DNA from: Aspidiotus rigidus
Lineage: Eukaryota > Arthropoda > Insecta > Hemiptera > Diaspididae
DNA length: 64,000 bases
NCBI GenBank assembly: GCA_035079385.1
Contig: JAVHKY010000054.1
Coordinates: 7,045,501 to 7,109,500, forward strand
Reading direction: 5' to 3'
Below, piece by piece: positions 12,575 to 23,955 of this stretch. Under the pieces are notes generated by a model. That model saw only the letters and a list, made by a program, of their open reading frames with translations. It was not told the DNA's origin and made no database searches. A program made the position numbers and the translations under genes. Within the stretch, counting starts at the first letter, position 1; every line of letters begins with the position of its first letter.

Positions 12575-14314
12575 GTTCCGAGCTAGCAGACAATCAATAT
12601 CATGTTGATGAAGAAAGGAGGAGAGGTGGGGGATATCATCCGAGCTTCATAAAAAAGAATGATTATTGACGGGTGGGTTCCTATCATTTGTACACTGAGA
12701 AAGTTAATCATTAAAATAAAGAGAATTATTCGTGCAACGAATACAAAATTATTTGTAAGTGATTGTAAATTGGCTCTGCTCGCACTTTTTTGAACATACC
12801 AATGAAAATGAAGCTCAAATTCAAAATTAGGACGTACTTCTTCGGAAACGAAACGATCGTCCAATGAAGTGCCAGCGGAGCTAATTTAAAATCAGTCAAT
12901 CATAAATTTTGTAAATACTTGAGATCCAATAGTCATCACATTATACTCATGCGTCTCTCACTTTTTTTCAAAACACGTATCATCGTGCAAGTTCTAAACA
13001 AAAATAAAGTACGCGCAGAAAAAAAAATAAAAAATAATAATAAAAGATAAAAAAGACGACGATTATAATCATACTAACGGGAACTATTCTTATATTATCA
13101 CATTAAAGAAGAAGAAAAAAACACTACAGTGAAATATAGTCAACATTCTTACACCGAAATTCAAATCAGTCTGCAATTTTCTATGACTTCTCTGACGAGT
13201 ACAAATGAAATACCTCACACGTTTTTTTGTCGTATATAAAATTTATTAATTGAATACGATCAGAGAAGCTCAAAAGAATTGAAAATAATTAAACCTCTTC
13301 TCTTTCTCCATAAATATACAGTAAAAAAGTTAATTTTATTCCCTAGAAGCAATCGAATCAATCCAATTTTTGATACCAACGCTTTGATTGGAAGACGAGT
13401 CCACGAATTCTGCACGAAAAAACTTGAATTTCAATCATATCAATATGGCATACGTGAGGTCAAGAAGAGAGAGAGAAAAAAAAAAAATGTTACCATTGAG
13501 AAATAAACCCGAAGAAACCAGTCGCGAATCAAATATTATTTACAGTACGACTTGGGTACATAGACTCCGCCCATCAACAACAGTAAATTTAATTATATAC
13601 CACTAAAATCTACAGAGCGCGACCACTTCTTATTCAATCTGAAAAATATATTCGCTAACTTGATACGAGAAACTGGATTCCAATGAAAATCATTTTGAAT
13701 GTATACTTTGACATCATGGTTGTTGCTCGTATAATTGGTACGATGACGTAAGGGAACATGACACGGGTCAACAAATCTCAACTTTTTCACGACCCGCATA
13801 ATCAGCAACAGTACCTAATTGTTTCCAGGATATATCGTAGATTGCAAGTAGCCTACGGTAGTCGTAAAATTTCGAAGTTGATTTATATCAAACAATCTCA
13901 TCGATAGTGAAAGAAAATTTGTGAACAAACCTTGGAAATGAGATATTTCCGATTTGTAGACAAAATTTTAGACTTATTTTCAAGTCCATCATTATAAGAA
14001 ACAAACCAATTGAAGCAATTTTATTCCTGAACCTAGGAAATTTTCCTAAGCATACCAAAGTTTCAATACGTTTTGTGAATTCAAAAAAAAAAAATTGTTT
14101 TCATTGGAATAGTTTTTAAGTTGGTGAATTTATTTGAGCATGAGGGAGCAACGATAATCTCTGTGGAGAATTGGTTCCGTACCTCGAACTCGACTCATTT
14201 ATTTCTTCAAAAAGCAAATTTTTATTCAGATGGAAGAGCCGTTGAGATGATTTCCGTGCCCGGGAGAAATGAAAATGCGGGCTCCCTATAACTTTTCATT
14301 CGTAATTAACCTTC

Positions 14315-14349
<35 letters not shown>

Positions 14350-16739
14350 GGGCCCACTTGAAAACCCGGAGCCGGGAACAAAGTTCTAAAATTACCCTTA
14401 TTAGGTGGAGCGAACAGCAACGAAAATTTTCAGTCTTCTCAAGTTTTTTGAAAATAGGTACATCATTTAAATGAAAATTCATAATGGTTTCCACAGTCTT
14501 GAGAGAATTATTTCAAGTGCTAAATTTAAGAGATTTACGAGGTAAAGAAGATTATTTTTAAAGCAATACAAACAAATATTTTGCATCAATAAATGGAACA
14601 AAAAACTATTCTTCTATCATCTTCAGATTTTTCGAATTATGAAGAATATAATTATGATACTATATCAAAAAGTATAGAGACAAAGATATAGACAGTACCA
14701 ACTTTCTAAATTCACGATTTTCAAATTTTTCGATAGTTTATAAATCTTCTTCCTGGAAAAAAAAAATCCAGATTTCTAATTGACGTTTCTCCAGATTGAT
14801 TTTCAAATCGTTCCCCAACTAGACAGATATTTTGTTTTTTCTCGGAAATGGAGTGTCTGTTTCTCTGATCAACAATGATAGGGAAAATTAATGAATTTTT
14901 ATTCCTCAAAATCGAGGAATATTCACAATAAAAATTTTAGTCTCTTCAAAACAAGTTGTCTTTGATTTTTTCATAGACAGAAAATTTTTCTGAATTATTT
15001 AATTGGTTCCTACTTAATTTTCCTCCCACTGACTCAAGTGTTCATGATTTCTAGATATCCAAAAAATTTATAAAATCTTCCGCAATAATTTCAAACTTTG
15101 CTAGACCTATGATTTTCGATTCACATTTTCAAGCTTGCAATCTCGTGAACACGCTGCAGATATATTTAGAAGAAAAAAAAATTCATTCAACACCGAGAAT
15201 TTTCGAAGATGAATATGGTAAGAATTTTTCCCTTTCAGTAAAGTTGAAAGTCACAAATTCTAAAAATTTAACAGCTTCGTTATTCTAAAATAGGGAGGTA
15301 AGTTGCAGAAGTCTGTTGGCTTTGACCCGAAGTGAAGAGTAACATTCTTCAAAAACTTGAAAAAATCTTTCAAAAGAAATTATAACAAAATATGAGCTTT
15401 TATAAGAATCGTTCAAGAAACTGGAAACATTCGAGGGCACGTTGAAAACGCACGCGAACCGAAAATCCAACAAGGAAAACATAAACAGTTGGTAATCCTA
15501 ATTTAGGGAGAGGGGCACTACCTATTTCTCAATCGAGATGAATAAATTTATTACAGTAATCATATTAGTATTATTGAAATATATAAACAACCGAACAGAA
15601 ATTCAGAATTCATGTTCAAAATAAGTCAAATTTTGCTCTTGTCCCATTTGAATTTCAAAAATTATGCGCATCACCATTGCCATTTGACCAATGCCCCATC
15701 GATGAAGCGTAACTATGATTCTATAATAATGACTACGAATTCTTTCTGCGAATATCAAAGTCACCGAACAGACAGAGTTCTATAAGAGGGGTTGACCGCA
15801 CAATTGAGTTAAGAGGGAGTCTAAAAGTGTCAACTCGAGGATTTGAATATAAATTTAGGGATCTGTGGTAAATTCAAAGTTGACCTGCTCACATTTTAGA
15901 GCACTAGATGTCGCTAATTCGACGTCAATCAAAAATGAAATAATTTGAAATCCATCAAGTATTTCAAAAGGTTGACTCATGATCAACTACAAAATATCGA
16001 CGTCTGCACACATTCGACATTAATTTGAGGTTGTTTCAAGGTCGACTTAATGCATATTCATACGAGTATATTCCCGAAGTACTAAAAATCGATAGTCGAT
16101 CTTCGCAATAGAGCACCCGATTTCAGGTCGATCCCATATTCGGAGGTCGACTCAAAATCGATTTGGAGTCGATTTTTGACCAAAACTGGACACAGCTCAG
16201 AATGTTTCACATGGTACCATGCTCATGGCGTTCTTTTTGAATTTTATCAAATCCTAAATCATACATAATTCTTGAAAGTTTTAAATGTTTCATTTATTTT
16301 ATGCGGAGTTGAGTTTGGATTTATTGAGAAGAAAAGGAAATTAATGAATTTTCATACCCTTTCATATCCTAAAAATTTTACTATCAGGGTGTAGTTGAAA
16401 TACTTCAAATATAAAAGCACGTGCAGAGAAATCGTTCGCGCTCGATACATTAATTTTCGTCGCTGGAAATTGATATCAGCATATCAGGTTTCACTCAAAA
16501 GAAGGGTCTTTCTGTTCCTTGGACTTCTAACGTTTCAGATAGGAGAGAGCTATTTTGATTAGATCACAACGCAAGAAAATTAAAATCACAGAGCTTTCTC
16601 TCAACTGCATTATACACAATCAAAACGAAGCATATGTACCTCAAAATTAGTCTGTAGAAATAAGATGAACTGTAAAATAAGGAGCATTATTTAAAATTGT
16701 AGCTCAAATAACTTTATTGATAAAGAATCCATATATTAA
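12575..16739. other. intron sequence without recognised elements, except the GTCGA-rich stretch
   Basis: A+T-rich, including a 34-A tract near 14321-14348. The minus frame at 14306-14494 is partly an artefact of that tract. Confidence 0.5.
15780..16200. repeat. GTCGA-rich stretch with clustered GGTTGAC/GGTCGAC words
   Basis: Repeated words 'ggttgacc', 'aggttgactcatgatc', 'aggtcgacttaat', 'aggtcgatccc', 'aggtcgactcaaaatcgat' and 'agtcgatttttgacc' lie within about 400 bp. There is no regular period. Possibly a decayed tandem array or a cluster of binding sites. Confidence 0.35.
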
Positions 16740-17850
16740 AAAAAATTGGGATCTATCCTTTTCACAGTTCGCGCGGGCGCTCTACTGGACGGATTTGCTT
16801 CATTTTTTTTTATTCTCTTCAGAATAACCTCTAGATTAGCCATCAAGCATTACTTAGTGCTTTACTTCGAATGTTCGCCACTGACCCGCATTTGCGTTTT
16901 CTCCCCATGTATTTCTTATGGGAAATTTTTCATACATTCGGTTGATTGAAGGCGAGAAGTGTAGCTATTTAGTAGCTATAGTACGTATGTTAACTCATCC
17001 AGCAGTGAGAGAGGCATGAACTTGAACATTGGTACCTTCTATCCTTTTTTTTTATATATGAAAAAACTTTCAAAAATAACTTTATGACAGTCCGTCTGGC
17101 CGCTCTACTCAACCAATTTGCTTCAGTTTCTTTAATTTGTTCATTTAGCACACAGCTGAGCCATTAAGGATCAGCAGCCGCTCGACTCAAGGCGTTCTTG
17201 AATTTTCTTCAATTGAGCTTTTCACATATTATCTATCTATATACTGAAAAAAATTCAGTAAAACTTGATAAAATTCGTCAGACATTTCCCCTGGACAGAT
17301 TGGGTTGATCTTTCCTTTGAATAAATTTTTCCGACCCACAGATAAGCCATTACCCATTGGCAGACCCGTCCTGGACTTCAATTTTGGGTAGTATTGAAAC
17401 GCGATTTTACCCATAGGTATTTTTTAGATGAAATTGAACCATTTTATTCAGTTTACCAGTGTCAAACTAAACAGATCAGACTGATCTTTTTTTTTTTTTT
17501 TAAATGAATGCCTCTCACCAACAGATTCGCCGTCACTCAACAATTTAATCGCCTTCCTCACAAATTTAAAAAAAATCGAAACGCAATTTTTCCCAGTACA
17601 TTTTTCAAGGGGATATTTATGAAAGGAAAACGAGCCCCCTTTTCCAATTTGCCAGGGACTTCAACTGAACAGGTCGGGCTGATTTTTTATACCCCCCGAT
17701 CCGCCATCACTTCTTGATCAACTTAGCCTCCCTTAAAGCAAATCCCCAACACATTAAAACGCGATTTCACCAATTACATTTTTTATGTGGATATATTCCA
17801 CCTATAATAATGTATTCCACCTTCCAGGTGTCATGGTTAAATTATATCAT
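16740..17850 (+). repeat. diverged tandem array with about 180-bp period
   Basis: 'aaacgcgattttaccca' at 17397, 'aaacgcaatttttccca' at 17579 and 'aaacgcgatttcacca' at 17758 are spaced 182 and 179 bp. A 'gacagattgggttgatc' type word recurs at about 17293, 17470 and 17665, and 'gccattac/gccatcac' words follow in each unit. Older units extend left to about 16740. The period is satellite-like, but only about six units are present. Confidence 0.65.
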
Positions 17851-18559
17851 AGATTATACTAATGCTGCGGAGCAGCACAGGTCATCTAGTCATATTTCTT
17901 AAAAGAAAAAAGGATAAAGAACTAATAAGAGATAAGCATGTTTGTGACCCAAGGATCTCGACTTTTGATTCTCAGGCAAGCTCATGGTGGTCGTTTTTGA
18001 TTTTTCCGACTCAATAAACCATAGAAACGATACCCCACACTCTAGCATTATATTGCCAATAAATTTGGCCTTAATTTGACCCAAATTTGGGTCCTCATCT
18101 TGGCTGTATGTGATCCCAATATCTCAAATAGAGTTTGAAGATGCAATTCTGTACAAAAAAGAAGTAGGAAAAAAAATACAACCTGTTTTACCTCAAAACA
18201 GAAATGAAATGAGTTTGGCCGCCATCTTGGATTTGGGCCATAAGGAGGCAAAATTCAACTTGGCAACCATGAGATTCGGATTCAGCGAGTGTTTTTATCC
18301 TCATAACAAGTGGTTGCCCAAATGTCTCAAGAAATAATGTTGAAATGAAAAAAATTAGCCATTTTCATGATTTGTCCACCAGTCTAGAAGTTGTGACAAT
18401 CACAATAGATAAAAGAATAGGATTTTGAATTTAGGAAGTAATGACAATCTCCTTGAGTGATAATAGGAAGTAATTTCCATTATAAAGATTTTTTGAAGTA
18501 TTCCAAGTAAAATGGAAATACCATTATTTTACACTCAAATCAGCTTCTCATTGGTCAAT

Positions 18560-18700
18560 TACACCACTACATTACGCGTAATGGGCAGCAACTTTGCCCA
18601 ATACGTGTAATGAGCAGCACGTCTCCTTATTACGCGTATTAAGCAATTTTACTGCTCATTACGCGTAATGAGCAATTACGTGAATTGAGCGTAACACATG
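18560..18700. repeat. tandem palindromes built on ATTACGCGTAAT
   Basis: About five units at 28-29-bp spacing (18571, 18600, 18628, 18657, then 18675) carry variants of ATTACGCGTAATGAGCA. CATTACGCGTAATG is a perfect palindrome at 18570-18583, and 18653-18674 is a perfect 22-bp palindrome. It lies just past the A-rich 3' flank of the LINE at 18.8 kb. It is GC-rich for its surroundings because of the MluI-type ACGCGT cores. Confidence 0.75.
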
Positions 18701-18801
18701 CATTGTTTATAAAAAAAAAAAAAAAAAATTCTACCTCTAGAAAGGAAATGGAAATTTTCGAATTCTCAACTTTTTAAATTTAAAATTTTCAATTTTCAAT
18801 G

Positions 18802-19084
18802 TTTTTTTTTATTATTACATCCAACCATAGAGAAAAATTATAAAAGAAAAACACAAAAAAATAAAAATAAAAAAAACAAAAAAACAAAACAAAACAATAT
18901 AAAAAAAAAAAAAAAAAAAAAAGAATGGGGAAAAAAATTACACACATGCATAAATGTAAAAAAAAAAAAAAAAAGTGAAGACAATAGTACTCCTAGCAAT
19001 CCGTTGTAAGGACTGGAGCCGAATTTGATTTGTTGTATTAAAAAAGATTGATTTAACCGCTCTTTAGAATTTAAAGAAAGTAAA

Positions 19085-19120
<36 letters not shown>

Positions 19121-20715
19121 GTTAGAAAGAGGATGGCTATTGGGCCTTACCTCGAAGGAAAAACGGAAAAAATGAATTGAATTTAAATGTTGATGGAAGG
19201 AGGTAGGTCAGAGATAAATTTGAAAATGTGCGAGAAAATTGAAGGGTTTTCTAATGATAGGAGGTCGGTGGCTCTGAGTGGGGTAGCGAATTGTAGATTG
19301 ATGGTTTCTGAGTATAGTATTTGTCTGATGTTGGATATTTCTGGACATTCGAAAAGATAATGATTGATGTCGCCTTTAGAAGGATTGTCTGGATGGAGGG
19401 GCCATATATCAGATTCGGAAAGATTTAAACGTTTTAAGTGAGTGGGGAGATGATTGTGTCCAAAACGAAGACGGCTGAGTTTAACTATAAGGGAGCGGGG
19501 AATATCGTTAAAAAGTTTATACCAAGGGAATGAGGTTGAACGAGGAAATAAAAAGATTTCAGATTGTTAGCGGATTTCGAGTAGGATATTGCCCAGTCAT
19601 CTCGCGTGGAGCATCGAATAAGAGAAAATAGTTCTGACATAGGGAGCAGATTTGATGAGACTGGTGATGAGCGGGCTGATTTAGCTAAAACATCTACAAT
19701 TTCGTTGTTGAATATTCCTGCATGACTGGGGATCCAGAGAAAATTAATTTGAATGGGGTGGAGAGAATTGTACAAGTAGATGATTGATAAAGCTAAGGAT
19801 GAATTAACGCGTGAAGGGATGGAAGAAATGGATCGGAGAGCGGAGAGAGAGTCAGATATTATGAGAAACTGTCCTGTTTGGGAGTTTTGCTTTATGTAGG
19901 AAAGGGCTTGGAATATCGCTATCTGTTCCGCATGAAAAATAGATGTGAAGTTTGGTAGAGATAGAGAGCAATGAAGCTTAGTTGAGGGGATCCAAAAGGC
20001 CATACCCACTTCCTGATGATCTTTAGAATCGTCAGTAAAAATATTGTATAATAAGGAAAATGTTCTTGCGTGTATAACTGGAAGAGTTCTTCAAAATCTG
20101 AACCAGAAGTTTTGGGAAGTTGGTGAATTTCAATACGTTCGAAGAGTTGTTGAAAGGAAAAAGCCGATAGATAATAAGATGGAATTGACACGATGAGGTT
20201 TTGGAAGCGAAAAATAAGGGCAGCTCTTCTACATATTAGTGGTAATCGTTAGTCTACAAATCTCCTGCGGTTAAGAAGATATGATATATTGTTTGTAAGG
20301 TTTGAATCTTTGAAGGGGAGTAATGCCAGTTTCAGCACAAAGGGCTGGAATAGGGGTAGAATTTAGAGCTCCTATTATGAGTCGAGTGCATTTATTTTGG
20401 AGAGTTTCTAATTTATTCAAGTGAATTTTACTCGCGGAACCGTAAAGAGAAGAGCCGTAGTCTACTTTAGAGCGGATTATTGCGTTATAAAGGAGTGTTA
20501 GGGTGCTTGGATCTCCACCCCATCGGGTGGAGTCTAGCATCTTTAGGACATTGATACAGGGACCGATTTTTGAAATGAGCTTGGGAATATGTTCATTCCA
20601 TAATAATTTGGGATCGAGAGTAATGCCTAGATATTCTATTTTAAGTGGAGTATTGTAGATAGTAAGAAGAGCATTTGATAAGTTATAGGGCTTAAGAGAA
20701 AATACCATTGTTGCT
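18802..20715 (-). mobile_element. 5'-truncated LINE retrotransposon (RT thumb, RNase H, C-terminal zinc-knuckle remnant)
   Basis: Read on the minus strand. The 5' end is cut inside the reverse transcriptase, beginning at a ...TMVFSLKPYN segment. Next comes IEYLGITLDPKLLW, the LINE 'Y-L-G-(I/V)' motif, and SKVDYGSSLYGSAS, the RT thumb (about 20271-20715). After stops and frame changes comes an RNase H domain (19485-20009) with an HAEQIA catalytic region, the ISDSLSALRS strand and IPSHAGIFNNE. A C-terminal LFECPEISNIR segment follows near 19330-19380. The 3' UTR carries several long homopolymer tracts and ends in a 9-A tail at 18802-18810. RNase H downstream of RT fits the I/Jockey/R1 group. 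Breaks in frame make it a dead copy inside the large cnc intron. The same family has a second 3' fragment at 12249-12574. Confidence 0.85.
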
Positions 20716-23331
20716 AAAAAGCCTATATACAAAATACCATAAAATTACAGATAAATCAGCCATATTAGATTCATTCTGAGCCCGCCTACTTTTAATTTGA
20801 AGGGATAACACATGTGGTAAAGGAGTAATACAGAGCTGGAGAAATCAAATCACACGTAAAACTAACACACTTGGACGACTGGAACTAACACACAGTATTC
20901 CAGAAATGTACTAAGTATAAAAATATGTACAAAGAAATTTTTCCAAATCAAATCCATTCTAGCTCTTCTATCTCCGGTGTAAAGTAATATTATTATCATT
21001 CTAATATTTACTAAAGAACCTACATTCTATAAATGAAAAGCAATTATTTTCAAACAAAAGAGGGCTCTACTGCATGCTACAGAGTTTACAGGCGCTCGGT
21101 CTAATCAACCTTCGATTACAACCCAAGTGGGCTTTTTTCTCTTTTAGCCTAATCAAACCATCCATTCCAAAGCGTGTAGAATGGCAACATAGAGAAACAA
21201 GTAGGTTACCACGACAGTCTCTCCGCACTTTTCTACATCCGCGATTATTATAACATCGTCTATTATGTTACATACTATACGGCGCGTCCGTATAATACGA
21301 ACACATAGCATATTTGTCTGGTAGCTAAGAGACTAGAAAAGAAATAGGTAAAAAATACGACACACAATAAATCGCATGGAGACCAAAAAATTAGGTACAG
21401 ATGGGGAGGAGAACATTGACGACATTATTATCTTGAGATCGTAACGGAATGGCAACACGATAGATATACATTTGTTATACGATTAACGGGAACGAATAAG
21501 GTATTGTCCGAACACTTCATTGGAGAACAACGATTCGATACAAAGGCGTGCGCTGGTACAGGTAATGAATCTTAATGAGTTATGCCAATAAGAAGTAGAA
21601 AAAAAGATAGGACAATAGCTTGTTTTTTTTTTCTTTCTTTCTCCTCCATCATATATGATGGCGGAAAGGAGAGTATTGACGCGTGTACTTCAAAGAGGAG
21701 GATTTAACAAATTCTACAATGTGCGCACAAATCCCCTAGATAATGATCTTGTAAATACTCAACTTTTCTCAAGTTTTTTTTTTTTTTTTTTCGATTATTA
21801 AGCCTCTCATCCATAGATTGCCTAAATTCGTTGACGCAACAACTGCATCACAAATACAACGTATCACAGAAAATTAATCAATATAGTCGCGTTATTTCAT
21901 TGTCTCAGTCAATTTCATTCATATAAAAGTGCTAGAATAGATTAATTTATAAGTTGAATTCTATGCAGACCTATAGCTCGGGGCTTCTCGGTAATGGAAA
22001 ACTTCACGCTTTCCGCGCATCGTATATACGTACAAATACACAACGCCATAAAAATAGAGCCACGCCGAATTAAAACGAATATACACGCACAGACGTGCAG
22101 AATATGCCCGTAAACTAAAATGAAAAGAGGGATGATACAAATTTAACGGAGGGATAATTGGAAAACCTGAGGGGAACAGGAAATAGGAAAAAATTAACCG
22201 AAAATAACGTGACTTGCGTTTTCCACTCTGGCTAACATTATTATGGCGCAATGCATGCCGGGCACAACAAAAGAAGAAGAGTATATATAACAAAGGTTCT
22301 GCGGACTCCATGATGTTGAGATGCGGATGCGTCAGCTGGATAAGCTGATAATGGATACAGTCAGTGTATGCTATATACGAGGATACACATTACACGCGGA
22401 AGGGAATCGACATTCGTGTGCGCCGCAATAGCATACTGTGCACTCAACTCTTCCGACTCATACGCCCGATATACCTTAGCATCTCTTTCAACAGACAACA
22501 ACATCTATATATAAGGTTCAATGAAAAGCTACCAATACCCTAGTCCAAAAATGAAGACATATGAATGAACGCACCTATAATATATTTTTACGAACCCCTC
22601 ACAGATCAAATCCGTACGTATTAACAACCATTTGCCGACTTGAACGAGGAAGGTGACTCCAATGACAAAAGTTATGAGTCGAAATAAATCACGAAGGACA
22701 ATCCCTACATTATCAGGTAATTGATCAAGAAAGCTTCAATTCCGGTGAGGAAAATAGTGAGAATGAAGGCAGATTTTAGAAAAATTTATGAATTAGCATA
22801 CAGTGCTACTTCACGGGGCAGAAGACCAAACAATTTTTGGAACATTTCGCAAACTGATTCACAGCTCTCACAGCGCAAATCGTTTTCTGTGATCGAGAAG
22901 AATTTCTATTGAGTTTTACAGAAGCTGGAAACCTTTTATACCAAGAAACACTGACATGAGTTTATCTTTCACTCGTTGATCGACTCGAAGAATCCTGGAG
23001 AAATCTAGAATATACTAGGAAGAATGCGAGTCCGGCTGGAACGGATTGTTTACAAGTTCCTCATCTGGTGGTGCACCCCATTCATAAACGTGGCTCGCAG
23101 TAGCAATGATTCATCATTTTCTTGGTTCTTTTTACAATCGAAACGATATCGCACTTTGACATTTCTGTTCTCGTTCCCCGGACAGAACTTTAAGTTTGGA
23201 ACGAATTATCATCTCTGATTGGCAAATTGGAAAAATATTTCGAAAAATTCTTTCTGTTCACGGCAGTACGAAAGATGACTAGCCCACAAGTATACTTGGG
23301 GCGCTGGTCCGCTTACGAGAATTATAGTGTA
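20716..23331. other. intron sequence, nothing assignable
   Basis: Includes a slightly more GC-rich part at 21000-22700. A 16-bp palindrome CCATCATATATGATGG lies at 21646-21661, and a 17-T tract near 21775. The 116-codon minus frame at 21961-22311 has no recognisable motif. Confidence 0.45.
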
Positions 23332-23955
23332 CATGCATATGAAAAGGGCCCACTCGGTCGGTATGGAGTTATAAGTGGAGTGTCAAAGTAGATGAAATTC
23401 TGAGTCCAACAAGACCTTCTTGAAATTGTTAGGTCCAAAATTCATATCAGGAAAGTGGTATTGAAGTTGAAAATTGGAAAATCGGGTTTCTAAAGAATCG
23501 GCTAATAAAAATTGCATTACGAAAGTTTACGATGTTTCGTAAAACTTACGTAAAATGTTTAGACTTCTGGAAAAATTTGATTTTCTTGAGAAAAAAATAT
23601 TCTGGAATGAAGAATAATAAGTTTATATTAATTACTAGAGAGTAAGGGTCAAATTAAAAAATAAAAAATGAAAATTGATTCAGTAGACGATGAGCTACAG
23701 TATTTCAACGTTTTTTTGTCACATATAAAGAAATTACAAAGTTTCACAGAACAAAATATGAAGAGTTCACATTCTCGTGATTTTGTTCAATTTATAGGTT
23801 TTATCTCATTGAAAGAATCTTCCTACTGGAGAGCTGAGGTTTTTTTATACAATGATACATCATAATACAAAAAATCGCAGTTTGGACCTACATTCAAACT
23901 TTTGCAATTTTAAGAAAAACTGTGATCGACCAAGTGGGCCCTTCTCATATGCACG
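23332..23955. mobile_element. 624-bp inverted-repeat element flanked by TA
   Basis: Left end CATGCATATGAAAAGGGCCC and reverse complement of right end CGTGCATATGAGAAGGGCCC match over about 29 bp. TA is present on both outer sides (23330-23331 and 23956-23957). Further in, 'aggtccaaa' recurs in inverted form. A short plus-strand frame at 23668-23865 is not similar to a transposase that I recognise. Probably a non-autonomous Tc1/mariner-type element. Confidence 0.6.

Noticed and set aside
21646..21661. 16-bp palindrome CCATCATATATGATGG
   Set aside because: A+T-rich dyads of this size are expected by chance in such sequence.
21961..22311. 116-codon minus frame
   Set aside because: Aromatic and basic mix without motif; no splice signals fitting the cnc phases.
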